This document shows, piece after piece, positions 46,580 to 58,251 of a DNA stretch of 64,000 nucleotides. The translations under genes and the position numbers were made by a program. Origin of the DNA: Pinus tabuliformis (taxonomy: Eukaryota > Streptophyta > Pinopsida > Pinales > Pinaceae); contig CM062818.1 in the NCBI GenBank assembly GCA_031772625.1, positions 207,976,310 to 208,040,309 of the forward strand, in the 5' to 3' direction. Position 1 is the first letter of the stretch. Each line of letters opens with the position of its first letter. The notes below the pieces were generated by a model. The model was not told the DNA's origin. It searched no databases and saw only the letters and a program-made list of their open reading frames with translations.

Positions 46580-48110
46580 TCCCCATTGTACCTTATCCCG
46601 AATAAAGTGGTACCTAATATCAATGTGCTTAGAGCAGTCGTGGAACACGGGATTCTCTAAAAATCAAATCCCACTTTGGTTGTCACAATAGATCATGGTG
46701 GTATCTAGCACATGCTCAATTAGCTCACTGAAAAGCTTCCTCAACCAGACAGCTTCACAACAAGCCATACTAGTAGCAATGTATTTGGCTTCGGCGATGC
46801 TTAAAGCAACTGATTTCTACTTCCTGCTCATTATGAAATTGAAGCAAACCCCAATGAGAAGCAGCATCCTGACGTGCTCTTTCTATCTACCACATTGCCA
46901 ACCCAGTCAGCATCAGAATATCCCTATAGCCTCAAATTCCTAGTAGTCTATTTCAGCCCATAATTGATTGTGCCACGAAGATATCTCAAGAGATTCTTAG
47001 CAGCAATCCAATGTATTTGATGAGGCTCAACCATAAATTGACTCAAAGTATTTACAGGGAAGCATATGTCCGGACGGAATTTTACCACCAAGGCCCCCAC
47101 AAGTTGTCGATACTTAGAAGGGTTTGCCAATTCGAGCCCAACAGCACTTCCACATAGCCTCTTGAAGTTGAGTTCCATCGAAGTAGACACAGACTTGCAA
47201 TCCGCCATCCCACATCTCTCTAGCAACTTCACAATGTATTTTCCTTAAGAAAGGAAAATATCACCCAGCTTTTGCTAGACCTCCAGGCCTAGGAAGTAGT
47301 GCATCAGTCCTAGGTCCTTCATCTCGAACTCGGAAGTCAACTCCCTCTTGCATTAATAAATGAGAGGGCCTACACCAGTCAGAAAGAGATCATTAACATA
47401 AAGGACCAAAATGAGAGGCATGTCCTTTCAACCTTGAACTATAGGTTTGGATCAGCATTGCTCCTCATAAATCCCAGCTTTATAAGATAACTATCAATTC
47501 TCTCATACCAAGCCCTAGGGGCTTGCTTCAACCCATAGAGGGCTTTCTTCAACTTGTATACATGTGTCCTTCAATCTTGTACTTCGAACCCCTAAGGTTG
47601 TTCCAAGTAGACTTCCTCCTTAAGCGAGCCATGCAAGAAAGCAGTCTTGACATCCATTTGATGTAGGCTCCATCCTTGATTGGCAACGAGAGCAATGATA
47701 GATCGAATAGTGGTATATTGGGCAACTGGTGCAAATATCTCATCATAGTCCACTCCTTCCTTTTGAAAGAAACCACGAGCAACGAACCTGCCCTTACATT
47801 TTTCAGCAATTCCATCAGCTCCATGTTTAATTTTGTAAAGCCATTTTGAGGTGACCACAAACTTGTCCTTGATTCTAGGTACCACGTTCCAAACATCATT
47901 TTTCATGATAGATTCATATTCCTCATTCATCACATCCTTCCATACATGGTGCTTTACAGCTTCTTCGAACGTGCATGGTTCAGCTTGAACAATAGTACTC
48001 ATAGCGGCCAAATATCCTTGGTACTTGTTCGGCTTCTTATTTTCACGAAATGTCCCTCTTGGAGAAGTATGTCTTTCAGCATCTTCGAAAGTATCTTGAG
48101 CCATAGTGGA
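46580..48110 (-). pseudogene. Reverse transcriptase and RNase H remnants of G
   Basis: Minus strand. Reverse transcriptase: KHHVWKDVMNEEYESIMKND, WLYKIKHGADG, GVDYDEIFAPVAQYTTIRSI and HQMDVKTAFLHGSLKEEVYL (47592-48000). Further down, MADCKSVSTSMELN and YRQLVGALVVKFRPDICFPV with NTLSQFM (46948-47232), then RNase H traces to about 46590. Several breaks. Confidence 0.85.
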
Positions 48111-48339
48111 TGTTTCCTTGAGGTAGAGGTATCACCAAGAGGTGGATCAATAAGATCCATCAAACCGTCAACATCGGCCATAGGCTCATCCACTGGAGGT
48201 TCATCTTGTTTTTCTGCAGCATAATCATTGTCCTTCCTTGGAGTAGGGAGATCTCTAGCTTTCCCAAGGGTAGTATCTTCATCAAAGGTGACATCACGAC
48301 TTACTTCCACATCTCTTTGACCAAGCACATAGATTCTAT

Positions 48340-49527
48340 ATGCCTCTAAATTTTCACTGTAGCCAACAAATTGTGTTTCTTCCCAGATGCTTCCAACTTG
48401 TTTCTTTTCTTTTTAGGCACATGAATGTACACAGGACAACCAAAAATTCTAAAATGAGAAACATCAAGCTTCTTACCAGTGAAAATTTTCTTGGGTGTCT
48501 TGAAATCCAAGGCCTAATGTGGGCTCCTATTTTGAACATACACAACAATGTTGGCAACTTCTCCCCATAAGAACTTCGGTAGACCTTGATCATGGAGCAT
48601 GGCACGGGTGGCTTCCATGATTGTTCGATTGTTCTTTTCAACAACTCCATTTTGCTCGGGAGTGTATGGAACAGTTGTCTCCCTCTTGATGTCAGGCTCC
48701 TTGAAAAAGTCATTGAATTCATTTGAATCATATTCGGTCCCATTGTCGTTCCTCAATATCTTGATCTTATCCCCTGTTTGATTTTCCACCAATGCTTTGA
48801 AAGAACATAACCATTTAAACACTTCATCCTTCCTCTTGAAGAAATAGATGCATGTTTTGCGAGAGTATTCATCCACAAAGATTGCATAATATGAGTATCC
48901 TTCCAACGATGTTACGGGCAACATACCAGACAAGTCAGAATGGACCAATTGAAGAATATCAAGTTTTGCTTTCAATAGAGGGGAATGGTCCCTTTGTATG
49001 TTTCCCAACTGCACAACCCTAACAAACTCCTTCATGGTTCATATTGAACTCGGGCATACCTGTGACTATCTTCCTTACCCCAGGTAAGGCTTTGTAATGT
49101 AGGTGGGCGAACCTCCGATGCCATAGCTCAGATTGAAGAGAAGTATCGCTTGCCAAAGTTCCCAAAGGACTTCCTCCAACTTGATAGAGACCATCAACCC
49201 TAAATCCAAGAGTAAATGCATCTTTAGGGTTTCTTGCCAAATACGTACCTTTCCATCAATGAATGCTACCTTGAAGCCTTTATCTTCCATCACAGAAATA
49301 GACACCAGGTTCTTCTTCAAATCGGGCACATACAATACTTCTTGAAGATGAATTGTTTGACCTTGATTCAAGTGAAGAGTGACAGTATCTATCCCTTTCA
49401 CGAAGTAGGTGGCATTATCTCCAAGTATGGTCTTCAAATTAGTCTTCCTTTCAACCAAACTAGAGAGGGCCTCCTTGTACTTAGTGAAGTGCCTTGAGGC
49501 TCCATTATCAATCAACCAATGATCCAA
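48340..49527 (-). pseudogene. Protease and integrase remnants of G
   Basis: Protease: HWLIDNGASRHFTKY near 49515, followed by LQEVLYVPDLKKNLVSISVM. Integrase: the HRRFAHLHYKALPG zinc-binding start, VHSDLSGMLPV, FVDEYSRKTCIYFFKRKDEV, LRNDNGTEYDSNEFNDF and YTPEQNGVVEKNNRTIMEAT (48514-49035), which hold the D, D and E region of the catalytic core. Broken. Confidence 0.87.
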
Positions 49528-49698
49528 CGTATCCTGAAGGGAGGCAGTAGATAGAGTAGAAATAAGATAAAATTCATCTTGTTTTTCTACAACATTACTT
49601 TCATCATACCTAGCATTTCTTGTCCTTTTGGGAGGTTGACCATTTCAATTTTGAGCAGCGGGAGCATTCATCTTTCCTTCGTTGTTGAACCTGTCGTT

Positions 49699-50514
49699 TC
49701 ATTGATTTCCATTGCCTTTGAAATTGTTGTGGTTGTTGTTGTCGTCATCCCTTGGAGAATTCTTCTTGTGAGGACACTCTCTAGTATAGTGGCCGAACCT
49801 GTTGCAATTGTAGCACCTTCCTTTTCTTCCTTCTTTGAATCCTTGATTTTGTCTCCTAAGACCAGCATTATTTTTTCTCTTTGCATGAGCGGAGAAAGCA
49901 GTAGGTTCATTTCCAATTGAGGGCTTGTCTCTCTCCATCATCCTAATCTCCTCTTGAGTGCATCTAGCCAATAACTCATCAAAACCAAGTATCCTATCAT
50001 TGTTGAGAATAGTGGTGACAAATACATCCCAAGGTCTTGAAAGACCTCCAAGAGCAATGAGAGTGAGCTCCCGATCAGCAATGACTTCTCCAATAGATAG
50101 AAGGTCATTCTTGATTTGTGTTATTCTCATGAAGTAGGATTGGATGGACTCCCCTTTGTCCATCTTGATATCCTTGGACTTGTTCTTGAGAAAGAGAATT
50201 TGATTTGCATTGTTCACTTTGAACATCCCAACCAACTTATCATACATCTCCTTAAATGTTCCCAAATTAGAAATATAGGCAACCAAATGCTTTTGAATGG
50301 AGTCAATGATAATTTTCTTAGCTTTGACCTCACCTTTCTTATACTTTGTCTTAGAAACAGTCGATGCATTTGAAGGAGGCTCCACCACTTTTCCCTGCAC
50401 ATAGTCCATTGCATCATGCTCTTCCAAAGTCAAGTCCAAAGTCATCTTCCATGCATGATAGTCAGATTTGTCATTGAGCTTATCCTTAGTCTTGAAGTAA
50501 GATGTAGAAGCCAT
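49699..50514 (-). pseudogene. Gag of copia element G
   Basis: The best-preserved part of G: a 271-codon open frame from MASTSYFKTKDKLN. It has the UBN2-type gag core (DYHAWKMTLDLTLEEHDAMD, YDKLVGMFKVNNANQILFLK, IQSYFMRITQIKNDLLSIGE) and the zinc knuckle CYNCNRFGHYTRECPHKK near 49780, followed by an Asn/Asp-rich end. About 50 bp separate it from the LTR piece. Confidence 0.88.
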
Positions 50515-50563
50515 TGAGACTTGTCCTTGTCCAACAAATCTCTCTTAGTGATTACTTTTCTCT

Positions 50564-50719
50564 CTCTTGCGTAAATTCAAAAACATGTTTCTGCTTATCC
50601 AAATTTAATGATCTTTAAGTCGATTTTGGTCCTCTCAAAAAGAGGAATTCAATGCAATAATCATCTCCATCAACTGAGTTGTCCAAAGTGGAATTTGGCC
50701 CTCGTTGCCAATTTTAACA
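50564..50719 (-). repeat. Right LTR remnant of G
   Basis: Matches 45650-45803 (AAATTCAAAAACA, TTTAATGATCTTTA, CCAAAGTGGAATTTGGCCCT), ending TTTTAACA then GGATC. Confidence 0.88.
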
Positions 50720-50724
50720 GGATC

Positions 50725-50824
50725 CCAATATAAGCAATGGTAGAGCATTTTTGCCATCTATGTTTGTCATTTAAATGTTCTTGCTGACTCATTCATAAAG
50801 CTTTCTTTCAAAGTTTCGATGTAA

Positions 50825-50859
<35 letters not shown>

Positions 50860-50998
50860 AATATATCCTTGTTCCCAAACTTTTGGGGGGTCACATTTCT
50901 AGAGTATTCCTGTTTCATAAATGCATACCTATTCCCCCATATCGTGCAACTTAGTTTTAATATCTAACATCAATCCCAATAGTCCACAATGACTGTAC
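50725..50998. other. Intron start region with (CT)n and (TA)n runs
   Basis: (CT)n at about 50826-50850 followed by TATATA. On the minus strand the intron donor GTACAG lies at 50993-50998. Confidence 0.55.
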
Positions 50999-51096
50999 CT
51001 CTATCTTTTGTGCAAGCAAATAATAGGACTATGAAAAAGAAATCCAAAACACATGTTCTTGGGCCTCTAGAGTTGCATTCAATAGAAAATTTTCAT
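50999..51096 (-). pseudogene. PNP/UDP-phosphorylase-like gene, exon B (downstream part)
   Basis: Minus-strand continuation of exon B on the far side of copia E: NFLLNATLEAQEHVFWISFS, one stop (TAG), then SYYLLAQKIE up to the GTACAG donor. EAQEHVFW and YxxLAxKIE correspond to the family's EVRQHVFWVPVD...YFxLAxKLE. Counting the 5-bp target duplication once, the reading frame on this side is the same as that of 57977-58030, so both flanks of E were one exon. Confidence 0.7.
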
Positions 51097-52318
51097 CGTT
51101 GAAATTTGGTACCGGAGGACAGGTGGTTCCCTAAGGCTTTGATCTTTGGCCTAGGGAAAAGTGTCCAAAAGAATTTAATTTTTCTCCTAAAGTGACTTTA
51201 TAATTTTTATAAAGTCAAATCTAATTTAAAAGTGACTTTAAGTGATAAAGTTACTAAAGTCTAATTTTAAAATGACTTTAATAAAGTCAATATAAAAATA
51301 GAAAGGAAAAGTGACTTTGGAAATAAATGACTAAATGGGTCTTTATTAAAGTGTGGGGTGAATTAAAAAATAGAAAGTGAGATTTAAATGAGCATTTAAT
51401 CTCAGCCCTAGATCTCAATCTATTTCAGCCATTGGATTTAGCGATTCCCCAAAAGTCACTTAAGGTTAGATTAAAGGAGGGAAAGGAGGAAAAGGTCATT
51501 CATTCTTTTCATGAGCAGATTGAGAGAAGGAGAGCAAGGGAGATTTCTGGATAGTGAGGAGAAGGAGGCAGCAGCTTGGCACACATTCCAAGGCAGAGTT
51601 TCAGCAAGTCCGTACAGTTGAGTTAGCACACAGTGAAAGGCAAATATTGGGCACGATTTTCTAGAAATCCGTGCAGTAAGTGCATAGAAATCGAGGAGCA
51701 AAAATCCATACAGCAAGTGGCTGTACCTTGGCACGCATTTCTAGGCAGAAATCCGTACAGTCGTACTGTTGTTTTTTTGCACAATATTCGAGGAATCCGT
51801 ACAGCAGCATTTATGGCAGCTTGCACGCTTTTCTAGGCAGTCCGTACAGCAACATTTAAGGCTGAAATTTGGGCACAAAAATCGAGGAGGTCGTACAACA
51901 TTTATTGCTGTTCTGTTTTGCTGTTTGCAAATTTTTCCAGTTGGCTGTGAGGCACGGAAAACGAGATAAGTTGTAAAAGTTTGCTTGCTGATTTTTGCTG
52001 AATATTTCTCTTACTGTAAAAAGCATTTTCCAGAAATAAGAAGGAGCTTTTAAACTGGTTTTCCCCAAGAGTTGTAGGGGGTTTTTCCAGGGTCACCTTG
52101 ACCAAAAATTACTGTGTCTAAATGTGTTGAATGGCTGTTTATATGTGCTGATATTTATTTCTGCATTTTCCAGCATTCTGTAATTTTTTCAAAATTTGTG
52201 TTTTCAGCAAAATTTATTTTCCAATTGTTGAATGTATGGATATGTGAAAGGGCATTTAACTATTTTGGAGAAATAAGGTGAAACTGAAAACCGGGGTGGG
52301 AAATGAGAAATTTCTACA
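51097..52318 (+). repeat. Left LTR of E
   Basis: Starts CGTTGAAATTTGGTACC and ends AAATTTCTACA. Upstream part has repeated AAAGTGACTTTA words; the middle has about seven TCCGTACAG-like words (51605-51900); CCCC...GGGG with TTTT flanks at 52063-52080. Confidence 0.9.
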
Positions 52319-52330
52319 TGGTATCAGAGC
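52319..52330 (+). promoter_or_regulatory. tRNA primer-binding site of E
   Basis: TGGTATCAGAGC directly after the left LTR; initiator-Met tRNA type. Confidence 0.9.
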
Positions 52331-52479
52331 TCGAGTGCTGAAGTGCAGTTTGGGACAGCGATGAGGAAAATTACAGCTTGCTGATTTTTCACTCAGAAAA
52401 TTCCAGCAAGCTGATTTTTCACAAACAACAGTTTTATCTTTACTACAGCAGTGTTATTTTTCAGTTTTAGGACAGCAAG

Positions 52480-53290
52480 ATGTCATTGGGATTGAGGGTG
52501 GAGGATAGGTTGGATGGGCATACAAATTACAGCGTTTGGAAGGAGAGAATGCAGAGCATCTTTGAGGAGGCAGAAGTCTGGGACATCATGGTGCATACCA
52601 CACAGAACTTCTTGTTGTGCCTACTGATGCTACTCAGTGGGTTGCTTATAATAGAAAGAACAACAAGGGTAAGAGACTGATTCTAGACGGAGTCAAAGAC
52701 CATTGCATTCCTCATGTGAGAGGAAAGAGAAATGCCCATGAGATGTGGACAGCATTGTCCAATCTCTACCAGAGTACCAATGAGAACCGGAAAATGGTCC
52801 TGAAGGAGAAGCTGAAGACCATTAAGATGGGTAATGATAGTGCAGCTGGATATCTCACAAAGATTACTAATGTGAGAGATGAGTTGGCAACAGTTGGAGA
52901 GGCCATTCCACCCACTGAGTTCGTGCGAATTGCAGTGAATGGCCTCCCACATTCATGGATGAACTTTGCTGATGGGGTTTGTGCACGTGAGACCCTTCCC
53001 ACATGGGAGAGGTTTCGGGATGATTGCATTCAGACAGAGATTAGGAAAGGTTAGCTTGGGGCAGCCAAGCCAGTTGAGCAGGATGAGGATGTAGCACTAT
53101 CGGCAGGAGGCAAGAAAGGCAAAAGGAAGAAGCAGGCTTCCACAAGCAATGGTGGGGGCAAAGGCAAAGGTAAAGGTAAACAGGGTAACACACAGAAGGA
53201 CTATTCCAAGGTAAAGTGTTGGAATTGTCAAAAGATGGGACACTATGCAGTTGTGTGTCCGGAGAAGAAGAAGAAAAAGAAGGGGAAGAA
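52480..53290 (+). pseudogene. Gag region of copia E
   Basis: Starts MSLGLRVEDRLDGHTNYSVW (52480). The core includes NRKMVLKEKLKTIKMGNDSA and YLTKITNVRDELATVGEAIP, and PHSWMNFADGV. A Lys-rich linker leads to the zinc knuckle CWNCQKMGHYAVVCP near 53220-53262. UBN2-type copia gag. Not a single frame. Confidence 0.88.
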
Positions 53291-53299
53291 CCAGAGCGT

Positions 53300-56200
53300 G
53301 GCAGCTTCAGCAGAGGTTGAGGACTTTGCAGTTCGCTTTGACCGGGAGTTTTGGTTCACTGCGTGTGAGTCCTCTAGTGCAGGATTACCTGCCACACAAG
53401 TTCAAAGGGAGCATGCTTTTCCCTCGATTAGCGGAGCATCTTCGGGTATCTGGTATGTGGACAGTGGGGCTTCACGTCACATGACAGGAGTCCGTGAGTA
53501 CTTCTCAGAGCTTTCAGAGAGTGGCACTGATATAGAGGTAGTACTCGGTGATGACAGAGTTGTTAGAGCAGTCGGTGTGGGGACACTGACATTTCAGAGG
53601 GAGTCCAAACCTCCCTTGAAGGTGTCAGATGTTCTTTATGTGCCAGGGATGAGGAAGAACCTCATATCCGTCTCAGCTTTGGAGGACAGAGGATATGAGG
53701 TACTGTTCAGGGGAGGACAAGTGTTGATGTATCCCAGGGGCACTCCAGCTGATTCAGCTAGAGTGATAGGTGTACGCCATGCAAAGGTGTACAAGTTTGC
53801 ATTCCAGTCCCTTTTGGCATTGAGCAGTAGTACCGACAGCAGAGCTAGCAGTTCTGAGTTGTGTGAGATTTGGCACCGCAGGATGGGGCATATGTATCAT
53901 GGAGCCTTGAGGACCTTGCGGGAGATCACTACAGGTGTGCCAGATTTCAGTACTGATCACTTTGATACTTGCAGAGGATGTGCGATGGGCAAGTTTGCCA
54001 AATCCCCTTTTCCCAGCAGTGACAGCAAAGCGACTGGGATACTTGATTTGATTCATTCCGATGTGAGCGGTCGGATGTCTCATGTTTCCTTGAGTGGATA
54101 TGAGTACTATGTTTTATTCATTGATGATCACTCCAGGAGGACCTGGATTTATTTCTTGAAGACCAAGAGTGAGGTCTTCAAGCGGTTTCAGGAGTTTAGA
54201 GCTCTTGTGGAGACACAGACAGGTCGGAAGATCAAGTCCCTGAGGTCGGACAATGGGGGAGAGTACACCCTTGGAGAGTTTGTTGACTATTGTGCGGAGG
54301 TAGGCATTAGGAGGGAGTTCATTGTTCCTTACAACCCCCAGCAGAACGGGGTTGCGGAGAGGAAGAACAGATCCATTGTAGGGGCTGCCAAAGCCATGTT
54401 ACATGATCAGGGGTTGCCATTGTTCTTGTGGACAGAGGCCTACAACACAGTTGTTTATTTGCATAACAGGAGTCCGCATCGTGCCTTGGGGCACATGACT
54501 CCAGAGGAGGCTTTTTCTGGGAAGAAGCCTGATATTGGTCATCTTCGTATCTTTGGGTGCATTACATACCCAAGGAGAAGAGGACCAAACTAGAGCCCAC
54601 CGCAGAGAAGGGTATCTTTGTGGGCTACAGTGAGACCTCAAAGGCCTTTCGGATTTACATTCCTGCACAGAGGAAAGTTGTTGTCAAGCGGGATGTGAAG
54701 TTCGAGGAGGACAGGGCCTTTAGGAGGTCACGGGAGTTACAGTATCTGGATCAGCCAGACCCTCAGCAGCAGTTGAGCCAGTCGCAGGGATCCAGTGGGC
54801 AGGGATCAGGAGGATCCGAAGGTACATCTATGACGATGTCAGGTCCGTCAGTGAGCCAGAGGGGTGGTGCTCCGGGCAGCATGCAGAGCAGTGCACAGAG
54901 CAGTTCACTAGGGAGTCCACTGATGGACAGTTCACATGGTACCTTAGCTTCTACAGGTTCAGGTGCAGGCAGGAGGACAGCAAACAGACAATCAAGAGTT
55001 CAGGCTCCTGATGATGATGAGGAGGAGGAGTTTCATTCTCCAATGGGAGAAGTACGCTCAGGGAAGAGGAAGCCCAAGTGGCTTCAGGACACCTTCAGAG
55101 ATGCCACATCTGTTGCTGAGCCTAAGAGGCCAGTCAGAGAGAGTAGACCACTGGAGAGGTTTTGTAGCTATATGGCAATGGCTACCAGCATCCTTGACTC
55201 TGAGCCTTCTAGTTATGAAGAGGCAGCTAGCCAGCAAGTCTGGAGAGAGGCCATGCAGGAGGAGTATTCTTCTATCATGAAGAATGATGTTTGAGAGGTG
55301 GTGCCAAGGCCTGAGGGCAAATCCGTGGTTACTTCCAGATGGCTTTACAAGGTAAAGCATGTTGCAGATGGCAGCATTGAGAAATTCAAAGCGAGGTTTG
55401 TGGCTAGAGGGTTCTCCCAGGTAGAGGGAGTTGATTATGAGGAGACCTTCGCTCCCGTGGCTCGATATACTTCGATCCGCTCCATTATATCGATAGCAGC
55501 AGAGATGGATTGGAAGATCCACCAGATGGATGTGAAGATTGCATTTCTCAATGGCTTCATACAGGAGGAGGTGTACATTGAGCAGCCACAGGGCTTTGAG
55601 GTGCATGGGAAGGAGTCCCATGTGTGCAAACTGAAGCAGGCCCCTTATGGCCTGAAGCAAGCTCTCAGAGCTTGGTACTCCAGGATAGATACATACTTGC
55701 AGGGGATGGGTTTCATAAAGAGTGAGGCAGATCCAAACCTTTACTATATTGTGATAGGTGAGGAGCCTCTCATTCTGGTGTTGTATGTGGATGACTTGGT
55801 CATTACAGGTGCAGAGAGACTCATAGAGCACTGCAAGAGAGATCTTGCGGCGGAGTTTGAGATGAAGGACATCGGCTTGATGCATTACTTTTTGGGTTTG
55901 GAGGTGTGGCAGGAGGAGGGGCATTTCTTCCTGGGACAGGGGAAGTATATTGTGGACATCCTTGGCAGATTCCACATGGAGGATTGTAAACCCATGTCGA
56001 CACCGATGATCACCAACTGGAAGAAGCTTCATGCTTCGGATTCCGAGTTGGTGGATCCCACATTGTACAGGCAGCTGATTGGTTCCTTGATGTATTTGGT
56101 CAACACTAGACCAGATATTTGTTTTGCAGTCAACACAATGAGTCAGTTTATGTGTGAGCCTAGGAAGGTTCACTGAGTGGCTGCGAAACACATTTTGCGG

Positions 56201-56740
56201 TACTTGCAGGGGACAGTGGATTATGGTCTGGACTACAAGCAGGGGGATGGAGTGAGATTGGCAGGTTATACTGATTCTGATTGGGCAGGTTGTGCTTCTG
56301 ATAGGAAGAGCACTTCAGGGTGTTGTTTTGGGTTGGGTTCGGCAATAGTGTCATGGTTCAGCCGGAAGTAGCAGTCAGTAGCATTGAGTTCAACGGAAGC
56401 AGAATATATGGCTGCCAGTCTAGCTAGTTGTGAGGCCATCTGGCTTCGCAAGATGTTGTTTGGCTTATTTGGTCAGCCGTTGAGACCTTCAGTGATTTAC
56501 TGTGATAATCAGAGTTGCATTAAACTCACGGAGAATCAAGTATTTCATGACAGGTCAAACTTTCAAAGCATATCGGGATCAAATATCATTTCATCAGAGA
56601 CTATGTTCAGAAGAGAGCTGTGAAGCTTGAGTATATTCCCACTGATGAGCAGGTTGCAGATATTCTTACCAAAGCCTTACCACGGGGCAAGCATGTCTAC
56701 TTCAGAGAAAAGATGGGTGTGGTGAGGAACACCTTCTTCG
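53300..56740 (+). pseudogene. Pol region of copia E
   Basis: Protease: IWYVDSGASRHMTGV near 53448. Integrase: zinc-binding WHRRMGHMYHG...CRGCAMGKFAK (53870-54000), core with LIHSDVSGRMS, DHSRRTWIYFLKTKSEVF, RSDNGGEYTLGEFV and YNPQQNGVAERKNRSIVGAA; the first long frame is 53235-54593. Reverse transcriptase: WLYKVKHVADGSIEKFKARF, HQMDVKIAFLNGFIQEEVYI and the catalytic YVDDLVITG near 55785. RNase H: YTDSDWAGCASDRKST, SSTEAEYMAASLASCEAIW and YCDNQSCIKLTENQVFHDRS (56260-56560). All catalytic boxes of a copia polyprotein are visible, but it is interrupted in several places. Confidence 0.92.
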
Positions 56741-56751
56741 GTAAGAGGGAG
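56739..56751 (+). promoter_or_regulatory. Polypurine tract of E
   Basis: CGGTAAGAGGGAG directly before the right LTR. Confidence 0.8.
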
Positions 56752-57976
56752 TGTTGAAATTTGGTACCGGAGGACAGGTGGTTCCCTAAGGCTTTGATCT
56801 TTGGCCTAGGGAAAAATGTCCAAAAGAATTTAATTTTTCTCCTAAAGTGACTTTATAATTTTTATAAAGTCAAATCTAATTTAAAAGTGACTTTAAGTGA
56901 TAAAGTTACTAAAGTCTAATTTTAAAGTGACTTTAATAAAGTCAATATAAAATTAGAAAGGAAAAGTGACTTTGGAAATAAATGACTAAGTGGGTCTTTA
57001 TTAAAGTGGGGTGAATTAAAAAATAGAAAGTGAGATTTAAATGAGCATTTAATCTCAGCCCTAGATCTCAATCTATTTCAGCCATTGGATTTAGCGATTC
57101 CCCAAAAGTCACTTAGGGTTAGATTAAAGGAGGGAAAGGAGGAAAAGGTCATTCATTCTTTTCATAAGCAGATTGAAAGAAAGAGAGCAAGAGAGCAAGG
57201 GAGATTTCTGGCCAGTGAGGAGAAGGAGGCAGCAACTTGGCACACATTCCAAGGCAGAGTTTCAACAAGTCCGTACCGCTGAGTTAGCACACAGTGAAAG
57301 GCAGATATTGGGCATGATTTTCTAGAAATCCGTACAGCAAGTGCACAAAAATTGAGGAGCAAAAATTCATACAACGAGTGGTTGTACCTTGGCACGCATT
57401 TCTAGGCAGAAATCCATACAGCCGTACTGTTGTTTTTCTGCACAGAAATCGAGGAATCCGTACAGTAGCATTTATGGCAGCTTGCACGCTTTTCTAAGCA
57501 GTCCGTACAGCAGCATTTAAGGTTGAAATTTGGGCACAAAAATCGAGGAGGTCGTACAGCGTTTATTGCTATTCTGTTTTGCTGTTTGCAAATTTTTCCA
57601 GTTGGCTATGAGGCACAGAAAACGAGATAAGTTGTAAAAGTTTGCTTGCTAATTTTTGTTGAATATTTCTCTTACTGTAAAAAGCATTTTCCAGAAATAA
57701 GGAGCTTTCGAACTAGTTTTCCCCAAGAGTTGTAGGGGGTTTTTCCAGGGTCACCTTGACCAAAAATTACTCTATCTAAATGTGTTGAATGGCTGTTTGT
57801 ATGTGCTGATATTTATTTCTGCATTTTCCAGCATTCTGTAATTTTTCCAGAATTTGTGTTTTCAGCAAAATTTATTTTCCAGTTGTTGAATGTATGGATA
57901 TGGGAAAGGGCATTTAACTATTTTGGAGAAATAAGGTGAAACTGAAAACCGGGGTGGGAAATGAGAAATTTCTACA
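56752..57976 (+). repeat. Right LTR of E
   Basis: TGTTGAAATTTGGTACC to AAATTTCTACA, then CTCAT. Near-identical to 51097-52318. Confidence 0.93.
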
Positions 57977-58128
57977 CTCATATGGTTGGAACCACCCATT
58001 ATTCAACAGATTATCAATATCTTCCCCACCATAGTCCTGTAATTGGTGAAATTGAGATACCCAATGTCACGAGTGTAGTCCCCATTCTTTCCCAAAGAGA
58101 GCTTAATCTTAGTTCCTTCTCCATATTT
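57977..58128 (-). pseudogene. PNP/UDP-phosphorylase-like gene, exon B (upstream part)
   Basis: Minus strand from a probable AATAG acceptor (58129-58133): KYGEGTKIKLSLGKNGDYTR then DIGYLNFTNY, and in a shifted frame DYGGEDIDNLLNNGWFQPYE up to copia E. GDYTRDxGYLNFxxYN and NNxWxQPEE are signature blocks of plant bark-storage-protein-like PNP_UDP_1 proteins. One frameshift lies between the two blocks. The exon continues at 50999-51096 beyond E. Confidence 0.75.
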
Positions 58129-58251
58129 CTATTCAATAGCACACTATTTAACTGGCAATTTTATTTCAATTTACAGGGGTAATCTCTCTCTCTCTCTCTC
58201 TCAAACTTCTCTCGATATATATATATATATATATATATAATTTTGAAAAAC
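58129..58251. repeat. Short intron with (CT)n and (TA)n microsatellites
   Basis: Between exons A and B; (CT)n at about 58187-58201 and (TA)n at about 58215-58239. The donor side (near CATGGTTTTT) is not certain. Confidence 0.6.

Larger units (their letters stand above)
44717..50719 (-). mobile_element. Ty1/copia LTR retrotransposon G (fossil)
   Basis: Minus-strand copia element flanked by GGATC at 44712-44716 and 50720-50724. The 3' LTR is 44717-45803; at the other end only a short LTR piece (50564-50719) is present. Gag, protease, integrase, reverse transcriptase and RNase H remnants occur in copia order (Ty1-type, integrase before RT). Broken, with roughly ten breaks. It lies in the inferred intron about 280 bp from exon B. 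Confidence 0.9.
21081..50998 (-). other. Inferred giant intron (29.9 kb) filled with transposable elements
   Basis: On the minus strand this interval begins GTACAG (50993-50998) right after the codon GAG of exon B and ends TTAG before exon C. Both junctions are phase 0, and the protein family alignment continues from ...YYLLAQKIE to ICVTSTCLSGEP without visible loss. It contains two hAT regions, copia B with C inside it, solo LTR F, an hAT fragment and copia G. Very long TE-rich introns are known in conifers. The alternative is that two separated gene fragments happen to be collinear. Confidence 0.6.
51097..57976 (+). mobile_element. Ty1/copia LTR retrotransposon E (fossil, nearly whole)
   Basis: A 6.9-kb copia element with 1.22-kb LTRs, primer site, gag, protease, integrase, reverse transcriptase, RNase H and polypurine tract, all in order. 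Flanks TTCAT (51092-51096) and CTCAT (57977-57981) form a 5-bp duplication with one mismatch. LTRs differ by about 2% over the first 280 bp compared, so it is the youngest LTR element here. It looks nearly whole but has about half a dozen breaks. It sits inside exon B of the PNP-like gene. Its proteins are closest to those of element A. Confidence 0.92.

Noticed and set aside
55058-56191. 377-codon minus-strand open frame
   Set aside because: Antisense of the reverse transcriptase of copia E; the sense frame has all family motifs.
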